From contig CACFAF010000004.1 in the NCBI GenBank assembly GCA_902564245.1, forward strand, positions 1 to 64,000: a stretch of 64,000 bases of DNA. Direction: 5' to 3'. Positions 14,821-27,308 of this stretch are shown here, one piece after another. The notes under the pieces were generated by a model that was not told the origin of the DNA, ran no database searches, and worked only from the letters and a program-made list of their open reading frames with translations. Numbering within the stretch: the first letter of the stretch is position 1; every line of letters starts with the position of its first letter. Both the position numbers and the translations under genes were made by a program. This stretch comes from an uncultured Pelagibacteraceae bacterium. GTDB taxonomy: Bacteria; Pseudomonadota; Alphaproteobacteria; Pelagibacterales; Pelagibacteraceae.

Positions 14821-16595
14821 TAATAAACTCTTTCTTGTGGTGGAAAGTATTGTACATCATTTGTTAATGTTGATCTATGCACATCTCTATAAGAGATTTT
14901 TGTTTCACTACCTTTACACCAAGATAATGTATGTTTCATAAAATTATTATCATCTCTTTTAGGATGATCTTCTCTGGCATGAGCTCCTCTACTTTCTTTT
15001 CTTTCGTAGGCAGAATCTAGTGTTACAATAGCTTGTCTTATTAAATTATCAAATTCTAAAGTTTCAACTAAATCAGTATTAAAAATTAACGATTTATCTT
15101 TTACTGATATTGAGTCCATTCCTTCAAAGGGTTTTCTTATTTCTTGTACACCTTCCTTTAAAGTTTTTTCAGTTCTAAAGACTGCACATTTTGATTGCAT
15201 AGTTTTTTGCATTGATAGTCTTAAATCAGCAGTTCTGTTAGTTCCATTCCCATTTCTTAGCTTATCAAATCTATCTAAACATTTTTCCGTTTCTGAATTT
15301 GAGATTTTCTCATGTGGAGTTCCTGGTTTAACTATTTCTGCAGCTCTTTTTGCAGCTGCTCTTCCAAAAACTACTAAATCAATTAATGAATTTGATCCTA
15401 GTCTGTTGGCCCCATGAACAGATACACATGCTGCTTCACCTATAGCCATAAGCCCAGGTACAATTTTTTCAGATCCATTTACTGTTAAAACTTCAGCCTT
15501 ATAATTCGTAGGGATGCCACCCATATTATAATGTACAGTGGGAACAACTGGTATAGGTTCCTTTGTTACATCAACATCAGCAAATAATCTTGAAGACTCT
15601 GAAATTCCTGGAAGTCTTTTCTCAATTACTTCTGGATCCAAATGATCTAAATGAAGGTGAACATGATCCTTTTCTTCTCCAACTCCTCGTCCTTCGTTAA
15701 TTTCAATTGCTATTGATCTACTTACCACATCTCTTGATGCAAGATCTTTAGCTTTTGGAGCGTATCGTTCCATAAATCTCTCACCTTTAGAATTTAGTAG
15801 ATAACCACCTTCACCTCGAACACCTTCAGATATTAAAGTTCCATGTCCATAAATTCCTGTAGGATGAAATTGTACAAATTCCATATCTTGTAAAGGTAAA
15901 CCAGCTCTTAAAACCATGGCATTCCCATCACCAGTACAAGTATGAGCTGATGTTGATGAATAATATGTTTTTCCATATCCGCCAGTTGCTATAATTGTTA
16001 TATGAGATCTAAATCTATGAATTGTTCCATCATTTAAATTCCAAGCTATTAAACCTTTGCACTCTCCATCTTTCATTAATAAATCTAAAGCAAAATATTC
16101 AATAAAAAATTCTGTATTGTGTTTTAATGCTTGTCCATACATAGTATGTAATATTGCATGACCAGTTCTATCTGCAGCTGCACAAGTTCTTTGAACAGTT
16201 TCATTACCATAATTCTTAGTCATTCCACCAAAGGGTCTTTGGTATATCTTTCCATCCTCAGTTCGGCTAAATGGAACCCCATATCTCTCTAATTCTAAAA
16301 CTGCTCTTGGAGCTTCTTTACACAAATATTCTATACTATCTTGATCACCTAACCAATCAGATCCTTTGACAGTATCATACATATGCCATCTCCAATCATC
16401 TTCTCCCATATTGCCTAGAGCAGCCGAAATACCACCTTGTGCTGCAGAAGTATGACTTCTGGTTGGAAAAACTTTTGATACACATGCAGTTTTTAATCCT
16501 GCCTCACTAAGACCTACAGCTGCTCTTAAGCCTGCGCCACCAGCTCCAAGAACAACTACATCATATTCATGCTCTATAATTTTAAATGAACTCAT
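14820..16595 (-). CDS. sdhA: Succinate dehydrogenase flavoprotein subunit
   Basis: [57 protein letters not shown]. Confidence 0.98.
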   Translation of the reverse strand: MSSFKIIEHEYDVVVLGAGGAGLRAAVGLSEAGLKTACVSKVFPTRSHTSAAQGGISAALGNMGEDDWRWHMYDTVKGSDWLGDQDSIEYLCKEAPRAVLELERYGVPFSRTEDGKIYQRPFGGMTKNYGNETVQRTCAAADRTGHAILHTMYGQALKHNTEFFIEYFALDLLMKDGECKGLIAWNLNDGTIHRFRSHITIIATGGYGKTYYSSTSAHTCTGDGNAMVLRAGLPLQDMEFVQFHPTGIYGHGTLISEGVRGEGGYLLNSKGERFMERYAPKAKDLASRDVVSRSIAIEINEGRGVGEEKDHVHLHLDHLDPEVIEKRLPGISESSRLFADVDVTKEPIPVVPTVHYNMGGIPTNYKAEVLTVNGSEKIVPGLMAIGEAACVSVHGANRLGSNSLIDLVVFGRAAAKRAAEIVKPGTPHEKISNSETEKCLDRFDKLRNGNGTNRTADLRLSMQKTMQSKCAVFRTEKTLKEGVQEIRKPFEGMDSISVKDKSLIFNTDLVETLEFDNLIRQAIVTLDSAYERKESRGAHAREDHPKRDDNNFMKHTLSWCKGSETKISYRDVHRSTLTNDVQYFPPQERVY

Positions 16596-16921
16596 AAACT
16601 CAATCTAAATAATAAAAATAATGTCGATATTGGAATTAGTATAGCAGACAAATATAGAAATTTATTTGCGACATTTTTTAATTTTTCATTCTTAATATAA
16701 TCTTCAAAAACCTCACTAATACTTAATGCTGAATAGAAATAGGCAAAAATGATGAATAATGAAAAAATAAATTTAGTTGGCTGATTAGTAAAAAATATTA
16801 ATACTTGTTCATAAGATTTATCGTAGAAAGACACCAAATTAAATATAAACCATAACATTAAGGGAACCAATATGATTGAGCTTAATTTTAAGAAAATCCA
16901 TTTTTTAGTAGCACCAATCAT
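16592..16921 (-). CDS. sdhD: Succinate dehydrogenase membrane anchor subunit
   Basis: 109 aa, three predicted TM segments, between sdhA and sdhC. Confidence 0.82.
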   Translation of the reverse strand: MIGATKKWIFLKLSSIILVPLMLWFIFNLVSFYDKSYEQVLIFFTNQPTKFIFSLFIIFAYFYSALSISEVFEDYIKNEKLKNVANKFLYLSAILIPISTLFLLFRLSL

Positions 16922-17298
16922 AAAATTATATTTTTACCAAAAATTAAAATTGTTAAAAATATCGAACCAAATATAACTAATATACCAGTTATATTTGAAG
17001 TTCTTATTTCAAAACCATATCCAAAATCCCAAAATAAATGTCTAATTTCACATAAAATTTGAAAAGAAAAAGACCAAACTGTACTAACAATTAAAAATTT
17101 ACCAAAATAAGTTCCAAAAAAATTTTGGATCAAATCATAATTTGTACTACCTAAAAATAATAGCGCCACCCAAACACAAATTAAAGTTATTATGATCACA
17201 TTTATGATACCAGTTATTCTGTGTGAAATTGAAACAAGAGATGATATGTGCCAGTTATAAATTTGAATATGTGGTGATAAAGGATTATCGTTTTTCAT
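16918..17298 (-). CDS. sdhC: Succinate dehydrogenase cytochrome b556 subunit
   Basis: PLSPHIQIYNW...SLVSISHRITGI signature, HLFWDFG. Confidence 0.92.
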   Translation of the reverse strand: MKNDNPLSPHIQIYNWHISSLVSISHRITGIINVIIITLICVWVALLFLGSTNYDLIQNFFGTYFGKFLIVSTVWSFSFQILCEIRHLFWDFGYGFEIRTSNITGILVIFGSIFLTILIFGKNIIL

Positions 17299-18293
17299 TA
17301 ATTATTTTTAATATATGCCTCCGCTATTTCAACTGCATTTAATGCTGCACCCCTTAATAAATTATCAGATACACACCAAAGGTTGACTGCTTTATCATTA
17401 CTATTATCTTTTCTTATTCTAGAAATGAAAGTTTCATTTTTTCCTTCTGCTTCTAATGGAGTTATATACCCTCCATCTTTTCTTTCATCGATGACTTTGC
17501 ATCCTTCTGCATTATTCAAAGCTTTACGAATTTTTTCTACAGTAAATTCATTTTCAAACTCTATATTAACTGACTCTGCATGAGAAACTAATACAGGAAT
17601 TCTTACACATGTCGCAGTTATTTCTATACTTTTATTTAAAATTTTTTTTGTTTCATTAACTATTTTTAGTTCTTCTTTTGTATAACCTTCTTCTACAAAT
17701 GTATCAATATGAGGAATTGCATTAAACGCAATCTGCTTAGTAAAATTTTTTGAATCAATTTTTTTATTTTCTAATGAAAGCTTAGTTTGTTCCAATAATT
17801 CATCCATAGGTGCTTTACCTGCACCAGATGTAGACTGATATGTAGAAATTACCAATCTTTTAATTTTAAATAAATCATGCAATGGTTTCAAAATTATAAC
17901 TAGCTGAGCGGTTGAACAATTTGGATTAGCAATTATATTTTTTTTCATATCTTTTATATGATTCGAATTAACTTGAGGAACAATCAAAGGAACATCAGGA
18001 TCCATTCTAAAAAAACTTGAATTGTCTATAACAACTGATTGCTGTGCAGCAATAGGAGCATATTTTTCAGAAATTTTTCCTCCTGCTGAAAAAAAAGTAA
18101 TATTAGCTTTTGAAAAATCGAAAGTTTCTAAATTTTTAACTTCAATTTCTTTACCATTAAATCTTAATTTTGATCCTGCACTTTTGGAAGATGCAACAAA
18201 GTATAAATTATCTATTGGAAAATTCTTCTTTTCTAAAACTTCCAATATCTTCCTTCCAACATTTCCAGTTGCGCCTACAATTGCTATATTCAT
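17298..18293 (-). CDS. asd: Aspartate-semialdehyde dehydrogenase
   Basis: NIAIVGATGNVGRKILEVL, IIANPNCSTAQLVIILKPLHD. Confidence 0.95.
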   Translation of the reverse strand: MNIAIVGATGNVGRKILEVLEKKNFPIDNLYFVASSKSAGSKLRFNGKEIEVKNLETFDFSKANITFFSAGGKISEKYAPIAAQQSVVIDNSSFFRMDPDVPLIVPQVNSNHIKDMKKNIIANPNCSTAQLVIILKPLHDLFKIKRLVISTYQSTSGAGKAPMDELLEQTKLSLENKKIDSKNFTKQIAFNAIPHIDTFVEEGYTKEELKIVNETKKILNKSIEITATCVRIPVLVSHAESVNIEFENEFTVEKIRKALNNAEGCKVIDERKDGGYITPLEAEGKNETFISRIRKDNSNDKAVNLWCVSDNLLRGAALNAVEIAEAYIKNN

Positions 18294-18308
18294 GGTGATT
18301 TAGTTATA

Positions 18309-19418
18309 CTAAATGAAAGGTAAATCGCAAACTTTTCCCTCAAAAGTACTATCATTTATTGATATTTTAAATGCCTGAGAAACTACACAGTAGGGCTTAT
18401 CTAGCATAGCAATTCCTATTACTTTTTTAAAATGTGGGGAGTATACGCCAGATCTCAGTTCTCCTATTTTTGAACTTTTATTGTCAATAAGATCTATAGA
18501 TTTTGATACATTTATTTCTTTTGCATCAATTATTACTCCCATCAACTTTCTACTAATACCCTTTTTTTTAACATCTTTTAATTTTTCTTTTCCAAGAAAA
18601 TTAACTTCAGTGTCTAAATTTACATATTTATCTAAGCCACACTCAAGTGGGTTATCAGTATTATCCATATCATTTCCATACGATAGTAAAGCACTTTCAA
18701 TTCTCTCAATTAAATTTGGACATCCTGCTTTAACATTAAATTCTTTTCCAGCTTCAAATAATTTATCATATAAAGCAAGGCCAGATTTTGTATTTTCAAC
18801 ATAAATCTCATAACCACCTTGTTTTGACCAGCCTGATCTAGCAATCAAATGTTTTGCTCCTAAAAATTCAAAATAATCAAAACCAAAAAATTTCATCTCA
18901 GTAATTTTTTTTCCAAATATTTTTTCCATAAGTTTATAAGATTTTGGTCCTTGTACTGCTAATATATCTACGTTTGGTTCAAATATTTTAACATCAAATT
19001 TATTTCCGATTGCTAATCCTTTTGCAAATAAAATTACATCAGAGTCTGCAATTGAAATCCACCATCTTTCTTCACCAAGTTTTAAGATTACTGGATCGTT
19101 TATCAAACCTGCTTTATCATCAATTATAGGACAATAATAACATCTTCCTACTTTAGATTTTGAAAGATCTCTACAAGTCATTAACTGAACTAATTTTTCA
19201 GAATCCTTTCCAGAAATTTCAACTTGTCTTTCTCCTGCAACATCCCAAACTTGTACATTTTCTTTTAGATGATGGTATGAGTCTTCCAAAGAGCCAAATG
19301 CTGCTGGCAAAAGCATATGATTATAAGATGTGTATGCAGTCACGCCTTGCTTTTCAATCCTTGAGGTATAAGGTGTACTTCTGAGTCTTCTAGATCTTGC
19401 TATAGAATAATTTTTCAT
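18309..19418 (-). CDS. dmdA: Dimethylsulfoniopropionate demethylase
   Basis: GcvT-fold protein; [43 protein letters not shown]...[17 protein letters not shown]...CDLPFI strongly resembles the SAR11 DmdA I recognise from memory. Confidence 0.93.
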   Translation of the reverse strand: MKNYSIARSRRLRSTPYTSRIEKQGVTAYTSYNHMLLPAAFGSLEDSYHHLKENVQVWDVAGERQVEISGKDSEKLVQLMTCRDLSKSKVGRCYYCPIIDDKAGLINDPVILKLGEERWWISIADSDVILFAKGLAIGNKFDVKIFEPNVDILAVQGPKSYKLMEKIFGKKITEMKFFGFDYFEFLGAKHLIARSGWSKQGGYEIYVENTKSGLALYDKLFEAGKEFNVKAGCPNLIERIESALLSYGNDMDNTDNPLECGLDKYVNLDTEVNFLGKEKLKDVKKKGISRKLMGVIIDAKEINVSKSIDLIDNKSSKIGELRSGVYSPHFKKVIGIAMLDKPYCVVSQAFKISINDSTFEGKVCDLPFI

Positions 19419-19420
19419 AG

Positions 19421-20170
19421 TTATTTACTTAAAAATTCCTTTACTAACTTTCTCATTTCAAATGCTTTTTCAAAAATTATCATATGTCCACAATCTGAAA
19501 TAATTTTAGTTTCTGAATTTTTAATTTGCTCTGACATTTTTAATCCTACCTTAACTGGTACCATTTTATCTAAATCGCCAAAAATACATAAAGTTGGGCA
19601 GTTAATATTTTTAATAGCTTCTTCGCCATTCTTATAATTATTACATGCCTTTAAGTCCACTGCTAAAACTTCTCTAATATCCCTTGCAGAATTGACAATT
19701 TTTTTAACAGGGTTTCCTCCGATAAAAGCCTTTGATCCTTCATAACCCCATTTCATCATTAGTAATACTGCCTTTTCATCGCCTGCTTCTGCTAAATCAA
19801 TTAGATCTTGATTTACAGGCATTTTGTTAGAACCTGCAACCAGGATAATTTTTTCTGTTAGTTCTGGATACCTAGATGAAAAATCTATAGCCACTAAAGA
19901 TCCTTGAGAATGACCAATAATAATAATTTTAGATATATCTATTTTTTTCATTAATGATTTTATCCAATCAGAAATTGCTTCAATAGAGTCTAATGAGGGT
20001 CCTTCTGAATTACCATGTCCAGGTAAATCTACTGACAAAACATTAAAGCCCTGAGATACATAAAATTGTTCGTGTAAAGACCATACGATATGAGTGAGCC
20101 CACTACCATGAATCAACAAAATTGTTGATTTATTTTTATCAATGTCCTTGCCACTGGTTGACATGAACAC
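19421..20170 (-). CDS. Alpha/beta hydrolase fold protein in DMSP cluster
   Basis: [13 protein letters not shown], nucleophile elbow [25 protein letters not shown]; 2-bp gap to dmdA. Confidence 0.85.
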   Translation of the reverse strand: MFMSTSGKDIDKNKSTILLIHGSGLTHIVWSLHEQFYVSQGFNVLSVDLPGHGNSEGPSLDSIEAISDWIKSLMKKIDISKIIIIGHSQGSLVAIDFSSRYPELTEKIILVAGSNKMPVNQDLIDLAEAGDEKAVLLMMKWGYEGSKAFIGGNPVKKIVNSARDIREVLAVDLKACNNYKNGEEAIKNINCPTLCIFGDLDKMVPVKVGLKMSEQIKNSETKIISDCGHMIIFEKAFEMRKLVKEFLSK

Positions 20171-20193
20171 GTCTTTATTATCGACGCTTAAAT

Positions 20194-21822
20194 TCAGTTT
20201 AACTCCTTAGCCTTTTTTCTTAATTCAAATTTTTGGATTTTTCCTGTTGATGTTTTTGGAAGTTCACAAAATTCAATTTTTTTTGGAACTTTAAAACTTG
20301 CAAGAGTTTCTTTGCAAAAGGCAATTAGCTCTTTTTCTGAGATTGGCTTATCTTTTACCATTTCAATAAATGCACAAGGTACTTCACCCCATTTTTCATC
20401 GGGTTTTGCTACTACTGCTGCAATAGATACTGAAGGATGTTTTGCCAAAGTATTCTCTATCTCAATTGAAGATATATTTTCACCTCCTGAAATAATTATG
20501 TCTTTAGACCTATCTTGTATTTTTACATAACCATCTGGATGCATTACTGCTAAATCTCCAGTATGAAACCAACCACCTTTCATTGCACTTTCAGTGGCTT
20601 CTTTATTTTTAAAATATCCTTTCATTACCACATTTCCTCTAATCATTATTTCACCAATTGTTTTACCATCTTTTGGAACCTCTTCCATAGTTTCAGGATT
20701 CATAATAGTCACACCTTCAGTATTAGGATATCTTACTCCTTGCCTAGCTTTTATCTCATTCTGTTTTTCTTCTTCTAATTCATTCCATGATTCATTCCAG
20801 GCACATTGAGTTACATGTCCATAAGTTTCCGTTAAACCATAAACATGCATAACTTCAAATCCAAGACTTTTCATTTTTTTAAAAATAATACTTGGAGGGG
20901 GCGCTCCTGCAGTTAATACATAAACTTTTTGTTTTAATTGTTTTCTATCATTTTCAGGTGCTCCTGTGATCATATTTAATACAATAGGCGCTCCTCCAAA
21001 ATGTGTTACATTATATTTTTCAATTAGTTCAAAAATTTTTTTAATGTCAATATTTCGTAAACAAATTGTTCTTCCATTTAACATGGGAACTGTCCAAGGA
21101 TAACACCAACCATTACAATGAAACATTGGCACGATAGTTAAAAAATTTAATCTGTTAGGCATATTCCAAGCTGTCGCACTACCTGTTGACATTAGATATG
21201 ATCCTCTATGATGATAGACAACTCCTTTTGGATTTCCTGTAGTTCCAGAAGTATAACTTAACGAAATAGCTTGCCACTCATCTTCAGGCATCTTCCAAAT
21301 ATAATTGTCATCTCCTGTATTTAAGAATTTCTCATATTCAAGATCTCCAATTTTTTCTAATTTTGATTGGTCAGCATTTTTATCATTAATATCAATGATA
21401 ATAATTTTTTTTTTTAAATTACTTAATGCTTTTTTAACTTCTAAATGAAGCTGTCTGTCCACAACTAATACTTTTGCATCACTATGATCTAAAATATATG
21501 TAATTGTCTTAGCATCTAATCTTATATTAATTGTATTTAATACAGCACCTGTCATAGGAACTGAATAATGTGCTTCAAAAATCTCTGGAGTATTAAAGGC
21601 AAGAAAAGAAACTGTATCTCCTTTTTTAATTCCTATTTTTTCTAGAGCACTGGCAAACTTTATACATCTTTTATAAACTTCATTCCAAGTGTATTTTCGA
21701 TCTTCATAAATTAATGCCTCATAATTAGGATAAATATCTTTTGCTCTTTGTAAGAAAGATAAAGGAGTTAAAGGAACAAAATTAGCATTATTTTTGTTTA
21801 AATTTGTATCGTAGTGATTCAT
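20194..21822 (-). CDS. dmdB: Acyl-CoA synthetase (AMP-forming), likely methylmercaptopropionate-CoA ligase
   Basis: LSYTSGTTGNPKGVVYHHRGSYL, GWFHTGDLAVMHPDGYVKIQDRSKDIIISGGENIS; dmdB assigned from context. Confidence 0.8.
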   Translation of the reverse strand: MNHYDTNLNKNNANFVPLTPLSFLQRAKDIYPNYEALIYEDRKYTWNEVYKRCIKFASALEKIGIKKGDTVSFLAFNTPEIFEAHYSVPMTGAVLNTINIRLDAKTITYILDHSDAKVLVVDRQLHLEVKKALSNLKKKIIIIDINDKNADQSKLEKIGDLEYEKFLNTGDDNYIWKMPEDEWQAISLSYTSGTTGNPKGVVYHHRGSYLMSTGSATAWNMPNRLNFLTIVPMFHCNGWCYPWTVPMLNGRTICLRNIDIKKIFELIEKYNVTHFGGAPIVLNMITGAPENDRKQLKQKVYVLTAGAPPPSIIFKKMKSLGFEVMHVYGLTETYGHVTQCAWNESWNELEEEKQNEIKARQGVRYPNTEGVTIMNPETMEEVPKDGKTIGEIMIRGNVVMKGYFKNKEATESAMKGGWFHTGDLAVMHPDGYVKIQDRSKDIIISGGENISSIEIENTLAKHPSVSIAAVVAKPDEKWGEVPCAFIEMVKDKPISEKELIAFCKETLASFKVPKKIEFCELPKTSTGKIQKFELRKKAKELN

Positions 21823-21824
21823 AA

Positions 21825-23591
21825 TTAATTGAATTTATAATCCATAATATACTTACTTCCAGTTATTGCGGACAAATAATGGCTTTCTACTCTAGGTAAT
21901 ACTCTGTTAAAATAAAAATTTGCAGTTTGTATTTTATCTTCATAAAATTCTTTATTATTTGAGTATTCCCTAAAACTAACTTCTAAAACTTTAAGCCAAG
22001 AGTAACCAATTGCCACATAACCAAGCACTCTTAAATAATCATTAGAAGCTGCATTTGCATCGTCTTTAGAATTTTGTATTTTTTCTTTCATCCAATTTGA
22101 AAATAAATCTAACTTTTCAATATAAATTTTTAATTTTTCTATAAAAGGTACAAGATCTTTATTATCTTTGTCTAAATCGTTCTTTATCATAGTGATGTAT
22201 TTATTGATTATATCTCCGTTCTTATTAATTAACTTTCTAAATACTAAATCTATTGCTTGTACAGAATTAGTTCCTTCATAAATTGGGGTTATTCTATTAT
22301 CTCTATATAATTGTTCTATACCTTGATCTTTTGTGTAACCATACCCACCATAAATTTGCATAGCATCACTAGTAATTTCCATTCCTAAATCAGAAAATAA
22401 GGATTTAACTACTGGTGTCATTAATGAAACCATATCAGATGCATCTTGTTTGATCACATTATCACTATGGTACAAGCTCACTTCAGTTTGTTGTGATAAC
22501 CAAAAGCATAAAGCTCTCTCGCCTTCAATTATTGATTTCATATTTAATAAAGATTTTCTTATATCTGCATGTTCTATAATAAAGTCTGCATTTCCATTTT
22601 GAGATTTGTTATTATTACTTTTTCCTTGTTTTCTCTCTTTTGCATAGCTTAATGAATTTTGATATGCAATTTCAGAAATACCTAATCCCTGAATACCAAC
22701 AACAATTCTCTCTAAATTCATCATAGTAAACATTTGACTAAGTCCTTTATTTTTAGGGCCAATCATAAATCCTTTTGCTTCATCAAAATTTAATACACAA
22801 GTAGCAGAACCTTTTATTCCCATTTTTGTCTCTATGGATCCAGTAGAAATTCCATTTCTTGGTCCTATCTTTCCATCTTCTTTGACAATAAATTTTGGGA
22901 CTAAAAATAAACTTATACCTTTCGTACCTTTTGGAGAGTCAGTAGCTCTAGCAATAACTAAATGAATAATATTTTCTGTCAAATCGTGATCACCAGATGT
23001 AATAAATATTTTTTGTCCTGTAATTTTATAAGTTCCATCAGATTGCTCTTCTGCCTTAGTTTTAAGTAATCCAAGATCAGTTCCACATACTGGTTCTGTT
23101 AAACACATTGTCCCACTCCACTTTCCTTCAACCATTTTTGGAAGATACTTATCTTTAATTTCATCAGTGGCATGATGATGTATACAATTATAAGCTCCAA
23201 GAGTTAATTCGCTATAAAGTTTAAATGCTAAACTAGATGAAGATAGCATTTCATCAAAAAAAGCACTAACGGTTCTAGGCATACCTTGCCCTCCATATTT
23301 TGGATCACAAGATAATGAAGTCCAGCCATCCTCAATAAATTTTTTATATGCCTCTTTATAACCAGGAGGAGTTCTTACAACTCCATTTTCTAATACAGTT
23401 GGATTTTCATCTCCAGTTTTTGCTAAAGGTAAAATAATGTTTTGATTAATCTTTGCTGCTTCAACTAAAATATCTTTAACTAGTTCAGAGTTTACATCTT
23501 TATATTTTTGAATCTCATTATAGTTTTTATTGTTTCTTAACTTGTCGAAAAGAAACATCATGTCTTCCAAAGGTGCAGTATAATTTGGCAT
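21825..23591 (-). CDS. dmdC: Acyl-CoA dehydrogenase, likely methylmercaptopropionyl-CoA dehydrogenase
   Basis: 588 aa; GTMCLTEPVCGTDLGLLKTKAE, YGGYGYTKDQGIEQLYRDNRITPIYEGTNSVQAID; dmdC assigned from size, family and context. Confidence 0.8.
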   Translation of the reverse strand: MPNYTAPLEDMMFLFDKLRNNKNYNEIQKYKDVNSELVKDILVEAAKINQNIILPLAKTGDENPTVLENGVVRTPPGYKEAYKKFIEDGWTSLSCDPKYGGQGMPRTVSAFFDEMLSSSSLAFKLYSELTLGAYNCIHHHATDEIKDKYLPKMVEGKWSGTMCLTEPVCGTDLGLLKTKAEEQSDGTYKITGQKIFITSGDHDLTENIIHLVIARATDSPKGTKGISLFLVPKFIVKEDGKIGPRNGISTGSIETKMGIKGSATCVLNFDEAKGFMIGPKNKGLSQMFTMMNLERIVVGIQGLGISEIAYQNSLSYAKERKQGKSNNNKSQNGNADFIIEHADIRKSLLNMKSIIEGERALCFWLSQQTEVSLYHSDNVIKQDASDMVSLMTPVVKSLFSDLGMEITSDAMQIYGGYGYTKDQGIEQLYRDNRITPIYEGTNSVQAIDLVFRKLINKNGDIINKYITMIKNDLDKDNKDLVPFIEKLKIYIEKLDLFSNWMKEKIQNSKDDANAASNDYLRVLGYVAIGYSWLKVLEVSFREYSNNKEFYEDKIQTANFYFNRVLPRVESHYLSAITGSKYIMDYKFN

Positions 23592-23617
23592 TTTGTCAGT
23601 TTAGAATAAATGATTAA

Positions 23618-24724
23618 TTATTGCAATTTTGAAATTATAGCAGAGCCCATTTCAGATGTTGAAACCTCTTTTTTTCCCTTAGACAAAATATCTTTAGTTC
23701 TTAAACCATCATTTAATACATCTTGAACTGCTTTTTCTAATGCATCTGCTTCATTATCAAGATCTAAAGAATATTTTAAAGCCATAGCAAAACTTAAAAT
23801 AGTAGCTATGGGATTTGCAAGTCCTTTTCCAGCAATATCTGGTGCTGATCCATGAATTGGTTCGTACATTGCTCTCATTTCTCCATCTTTATTTTTTGCG
23901 CCTAGTGATGCTGAAGGAAGAAGACCTAAAGAGCCAGTCAACATAGAAGCTTGGTCTGACAACATATCACCAAATAAATTATCTGTTACAATTACATCAA
24001 ACTGTTTAGGATTTCTTAAAAGTTGCATTGCACAATTATCAGCTAGCATATGATTTAATTCAACTTCCTTATACTCTGTATCATGTAATGTTTGAACCTC
24101 TTCCTTCCAAAGCTGGCCAGCTTCCATCACATTAGATTTTTCACAGGATGTAACTTTATTAGACCGTTTTTTAGCTAAATCAAAGGCAACTTTTGCAACT
24201 CTTATTATTTCACTACTAGTATAAGTGTGTGTATTAATTCCTTTTCTCTCTCCATTATCAATTGGCTTAATTCCTCTTGGTTCACCAAAATAAATTCCTC
24301 CTGTAAGTTCTCTTACTATCATAAGATCTAAACCAGAAACAATTTCAGGTTTAAGTGTTGAAGCATCTACTAGTTGTTCAAAACATATTGCTGGTCTCAA
24401 ATTAGCAAATAATTTTAATTCTTTTCGAAGCTTTAATAAGGCTCGTTCAGGTTTTTTAGAAAATTCAAGATTGTCCCACTTTGGACCACCAACTGCTCCC
24501 AAAATAACGACTTCACTCTCTAAGGCTTTATAAAAAACTTCGTCAGTAATTGGTGTTCCGTGCTTATCATAAGAACAACCTCCAGCAAGATCTTCATCGA
24601 TTTCAAAATCTAAAGATTTTTTATCATTAAACCAACTAATTATTTTTTTTACTTCATCAATAACTTCTGGTCCAATTCCATCACCTGGAAGTAATAATAT
24701 TTTTCTTTTTTTTACTTTAATCAT
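23618..24724 (-). CDS. leuB: 3-isopropylmalate dehydrogenase
   Basis: [43 protein letters not shown]. Confidence 0.97.
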   Translation of the reverse strand: MIKVKKRKILLLPGDGIGPEVIDEVKKIISWFNDKKSLDFEIDEDLAGGCSYDKHGTPITDEVFYKALESEVVILGAVGGPKWDNLEFSKKPERALLKLRKELKLFANLRPAICFEQLVDASTLKPEIVSGLDLMIVRELTGGIYFGEPRGIKPIDNGERKGINTHTYTSSEIIRVAKVAFDLAKKRSNKVTSCEKSNVMEAGQLWKEEVQTLHDTEYKEVELNHMLADNCAMQLLRNPKQFDVIVTDNLFGDMLSDQASMLTGSLGLLPSASLGAKNKDGEMRAMYEPIHGSAPDIAGKGLANPIATILSFAMALKYSLDLDNEADALEKAVQDVLNDGLRTKDILSKGKKEVSTSEMGSAIISKLQ

Positions 24725-25322
24725 TAAAAATCCATGGCATTTTATTCTTTAAATTTTTTTCGTAACTTTTTATTTTATCTGTTTTTTTCAAAGATAATGC
24801 TATGTCGTCTAATCCTTCTAATAAGCACTTTTTCTTAAATTGATCTATTTTAAATTTTAACTCATTATTCCCATAAATAATTTTTTCTTCATTAAGATCA
24901 ACTGAAATTTCTTCTTTTCTTTTTGCATACTCAGATAGTTCTTTAATCTTTTCTTCATCTATTATTATAGGCAAAATTCCATTTTTAAAACAATTGTTGT
25001 AAAAGATATCTGCAAAACTTGAACTAATAACACAAGTAATACCAAAATCTAATAATGCCCACGGAGCATGTTCTCTTGATGAACCACATCCAAAATTTTT
25101 TCCTGTAATCAAAATTTTTGAGTTATTAAATGGACTTTGATTTAAAATAAAATCATTAATTTCTTTTCCCTTATCATCATATCTCATCTCAAAAAATAAA
25201 TTTCTACCAAGTCCTGTTCTTTTGATAGTTTTTAAAAATTGTTTTGGTATAATCATATCAGTATCAATATTAACTATTGGTAAATATGCTGGTATACTTT
25301 TTAATGAATTAAATTTTTGCAT
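24717..25322 (-). CDS. leuD: 3-isopropylmalate dehydratase small subunit
   Basis: [38 protein letters not shown]. Confidence 0.97.
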   Translation of the reverse strand: MQKFNSLKSIPAYLPIVNIDTDMIIPKQFLKTIKRTGLGRNLFFEMRYDDKGKEINDFILNQSPFNNSKILITGKNFGCGSSREHAPWALLDFGITCVISSSFADIFYNNCFKNGILPIIIDEEKIKELSEYAKRKEEISVDLNEEKIIYGNNELKFKIDQFKKKCLLEGLDDIALSLKKTDKIKSYEKNLKNKMPWIFND

Positions 25323-26726
25323 TTAATTTTGATACTTTCTAACATCGTCCAGATTTCCAGAAATAGCTGCTGCTGCTGCCATACCTGGACTAACCAAATG
25401 AGTTCTGCCACCTCTTCCTTGTCTTCCCTCAAAATTTCTATTTGATGTAGAAGCACATCTTTCTTCTGGTTTTAATTTATCTGCATTCATAGCTAAACAC
25501 ATAGAACAGCCAGGCTCTCTCCATTCAAAACCAGAATTAACAAAAATTTTATCTAAACCTTCTTGTTCTGCTTGTTCTTTAACTAATCCTGAACCTGGAA
25601 CTACCATTGCATGAACGTGAGAAGCTATTTTTTTATCTTTAAGAATTTTTGCAGCTTCTCTTAAATCTTCTATTCTGCCATTTGTACAACTCCCAATGAA
25701 AACTTTATCTATCTTAATATCCTTTGCAGCCATATTTGGTTTTAAACCCATATAATTTAAAGCTCTTTCTAAGGAATTTTTTTTATCTTCATCTTTTTCA
25801 TTTTGAGGGTTTGGAACCTTTTCATCTATAGTAATTACATCTTGAGGAGAAGTTCCCCAAGTTACCATAGGTAAAATTTCTTCAGCCTTAAGATTTATTT
25901 CTTTATCAAATTTAACACCATCATCTGTTTTTAGACTTTTCCAATATTCTAAGGCTTTATCCCAATTTTCTCCAACTGGTGACATTGGTTTGCCCTCTAA
26001 ATATTTAAATATTTTTTCATCAGGTGCTATTAACCCTGCTCTAGCTCCACCTTCAATAGTCATATTACAAATTGTCATTCTTTGCTCAACACTTAAAGAT
26101 TTAATTAAATTACCAGCGTACTCTATTACACAGCCAGTTCCCCCAGCTGTTCCTATTTTTCCAATTATTTGTAAAATCACGTCTTTTGAAGTGACACCTA
26201 AAGGAAGTTTTCCGTCTACATTTATTCTAAAATTTTTTGCTTTTTTTTGAACCAAGGTTTGTGTCGCTAAAACATGTTCTACTTCTGAAGTACCAATTCC
26301 AAATGCTAATGCGCCAAAAGCACCGTGTGTTGCTGTATGACTATCACCACAAACAATAACCGTTCCAGGTTGTGTAAAACCTTGTTCTGGTCCAATAATA
26401 TGAACAATACCTTGTCTTTTATCATTCATTCCAAAAAGCTGTACACCAAACTCTTTACAATTAGACTCTAGAGTATCAACTTGAATTTTTGACTCTTGGT
26501 CTGAAATTCCTTTTGTTCGGTCAGTTGTCGGTACATTGTGATCAGCAACTGCTAATGTTAATTTTGGATGTCTAACTTTACGATTAGAATTTCTAAGTCC
26601 TTCAAAAGCTTGTGGACTAGTTACTTCATGAACTAAATGTCTATCAACAAACAATAAAGCTGTACCATCGTCCTGTTGATCGACTAAGTGATTATTCCAA
26701 ATTTTATCGTAAAGAGTATTAGGCAT
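25323..26726 (-). CDS. leuC: 3-isopropylmalate dehydratase large subunit
   Basis: [57 protein letters not shown]. Confidence 0.98.
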   Translation of the reverse strand: MPNTLYDKIWNNHLVDQQDDGTALLFVDRHLVHEVTSPQAFEGLRNSNRKVRHPKLTLAVADHNVPTTDRTKGISDQESKIQVDTLESNCKEFGVQLFGMNDKRQGIVHIIGPEQGFTQPGTVIVCGDSHTATHGAFGALAFGIGTSEVEHVLATQTLVQKKAKNFRINVDGKLPLGVTSKDVILQIIGKIGTAGGTGCVIEYAGNLIKSLSVEQRMTICNMTIEGGARAGLIAPDEKIFKYLEGKPMSPVGENWDKALEYWKSLKTDDGVKFDKEINLKAEEILPMVTWGTSPQDVITIDEKVPNPQNEKDEDKKNSLERALNYMGLKPNMAAKDIKIDKVFIGSCTNGRIEDLREAAKILKDKKIASHVHAMVVPGSGLVKEQAEQEGLDKIFVNSGFEWREPGCSMCLAMNADKLKPEERCASTSNRNFEGRQGRGGRTHLVSPGMAAAAAISGNLDDVRKYQN

Positions 26727-26737
26727 TGAAAAAAAAA

Positions 26738-27307
26738 TTATTTTTTTTCTGGAATACTTTCTGGTTTTTTTTCTATTTTAGCTGCAGTCTTAGCTTTAAT
26801 ATCTTTATCTTTTTTAACTTCAGCTGATGATGCTGTTTCTACTTTAGCTTCAACTTCTGGCTTTTTTATAATAGGAGCTACATTTTCTTCAATAACTGGC
26901 TCTTGTTGAACTCCAATATCTATTCCAATTTTCTTTTTAATTTTTTCTGCAATTCTTGCTGATTTTCCAGTTCTATCTCTTAAATAGTATAATTTAGCCC
27001 TTCTTACTTTCCCTGATCTTGTGACTTTAATTGAGTCGACTATTGGACTATAAAGAGCAAAGGTTCTTTCTACACCTTCGCCAAAAGATATTTTCCTAAC
27101 TGTAAAAGATGAATTAATATTTCTACTTTTTTTTGCAATACAAACTCCTTCAAAATATTGAATACGTTCTCTTTTACCTTCGGTAATCCTAACACCTACC
27201 TTTATTATATCCCCAGGAAAAAATTCTGGTATTTTTTTTTCAGACAGTATTTTTTTTATATTTGCTTGATTTATTTCTTCAATTGTTTTCATGTTAATAT
27301 TTATCAA
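26738..27307 (-). CDS. rplS: 50S ribosomal protein L19 with C-terminal extension
   Basis: [26 protein letters not shown]...[34 protein letters not shown], then a ~65-residue K/E/A-rich tail. Confidence 0.95.
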   Translation of the reverse strand: MININMKTIEEINQANIKKILSEKKIPEFFPGDIIKVGVRITEGKRERIQYFEGVCIAKKSRNINSSFTVRKISFGEGVERTFALYSPIVDSIKVTRSGKVRRAKLYYLRDRTGKSARIAEKIKKKIGIDIGVQQEPVIEENVAPIIKKPEVEAKVETASSAEVKKDKDIKAKTAAKIEKKPESIPEKK

Positions 27308-27308
27308 T

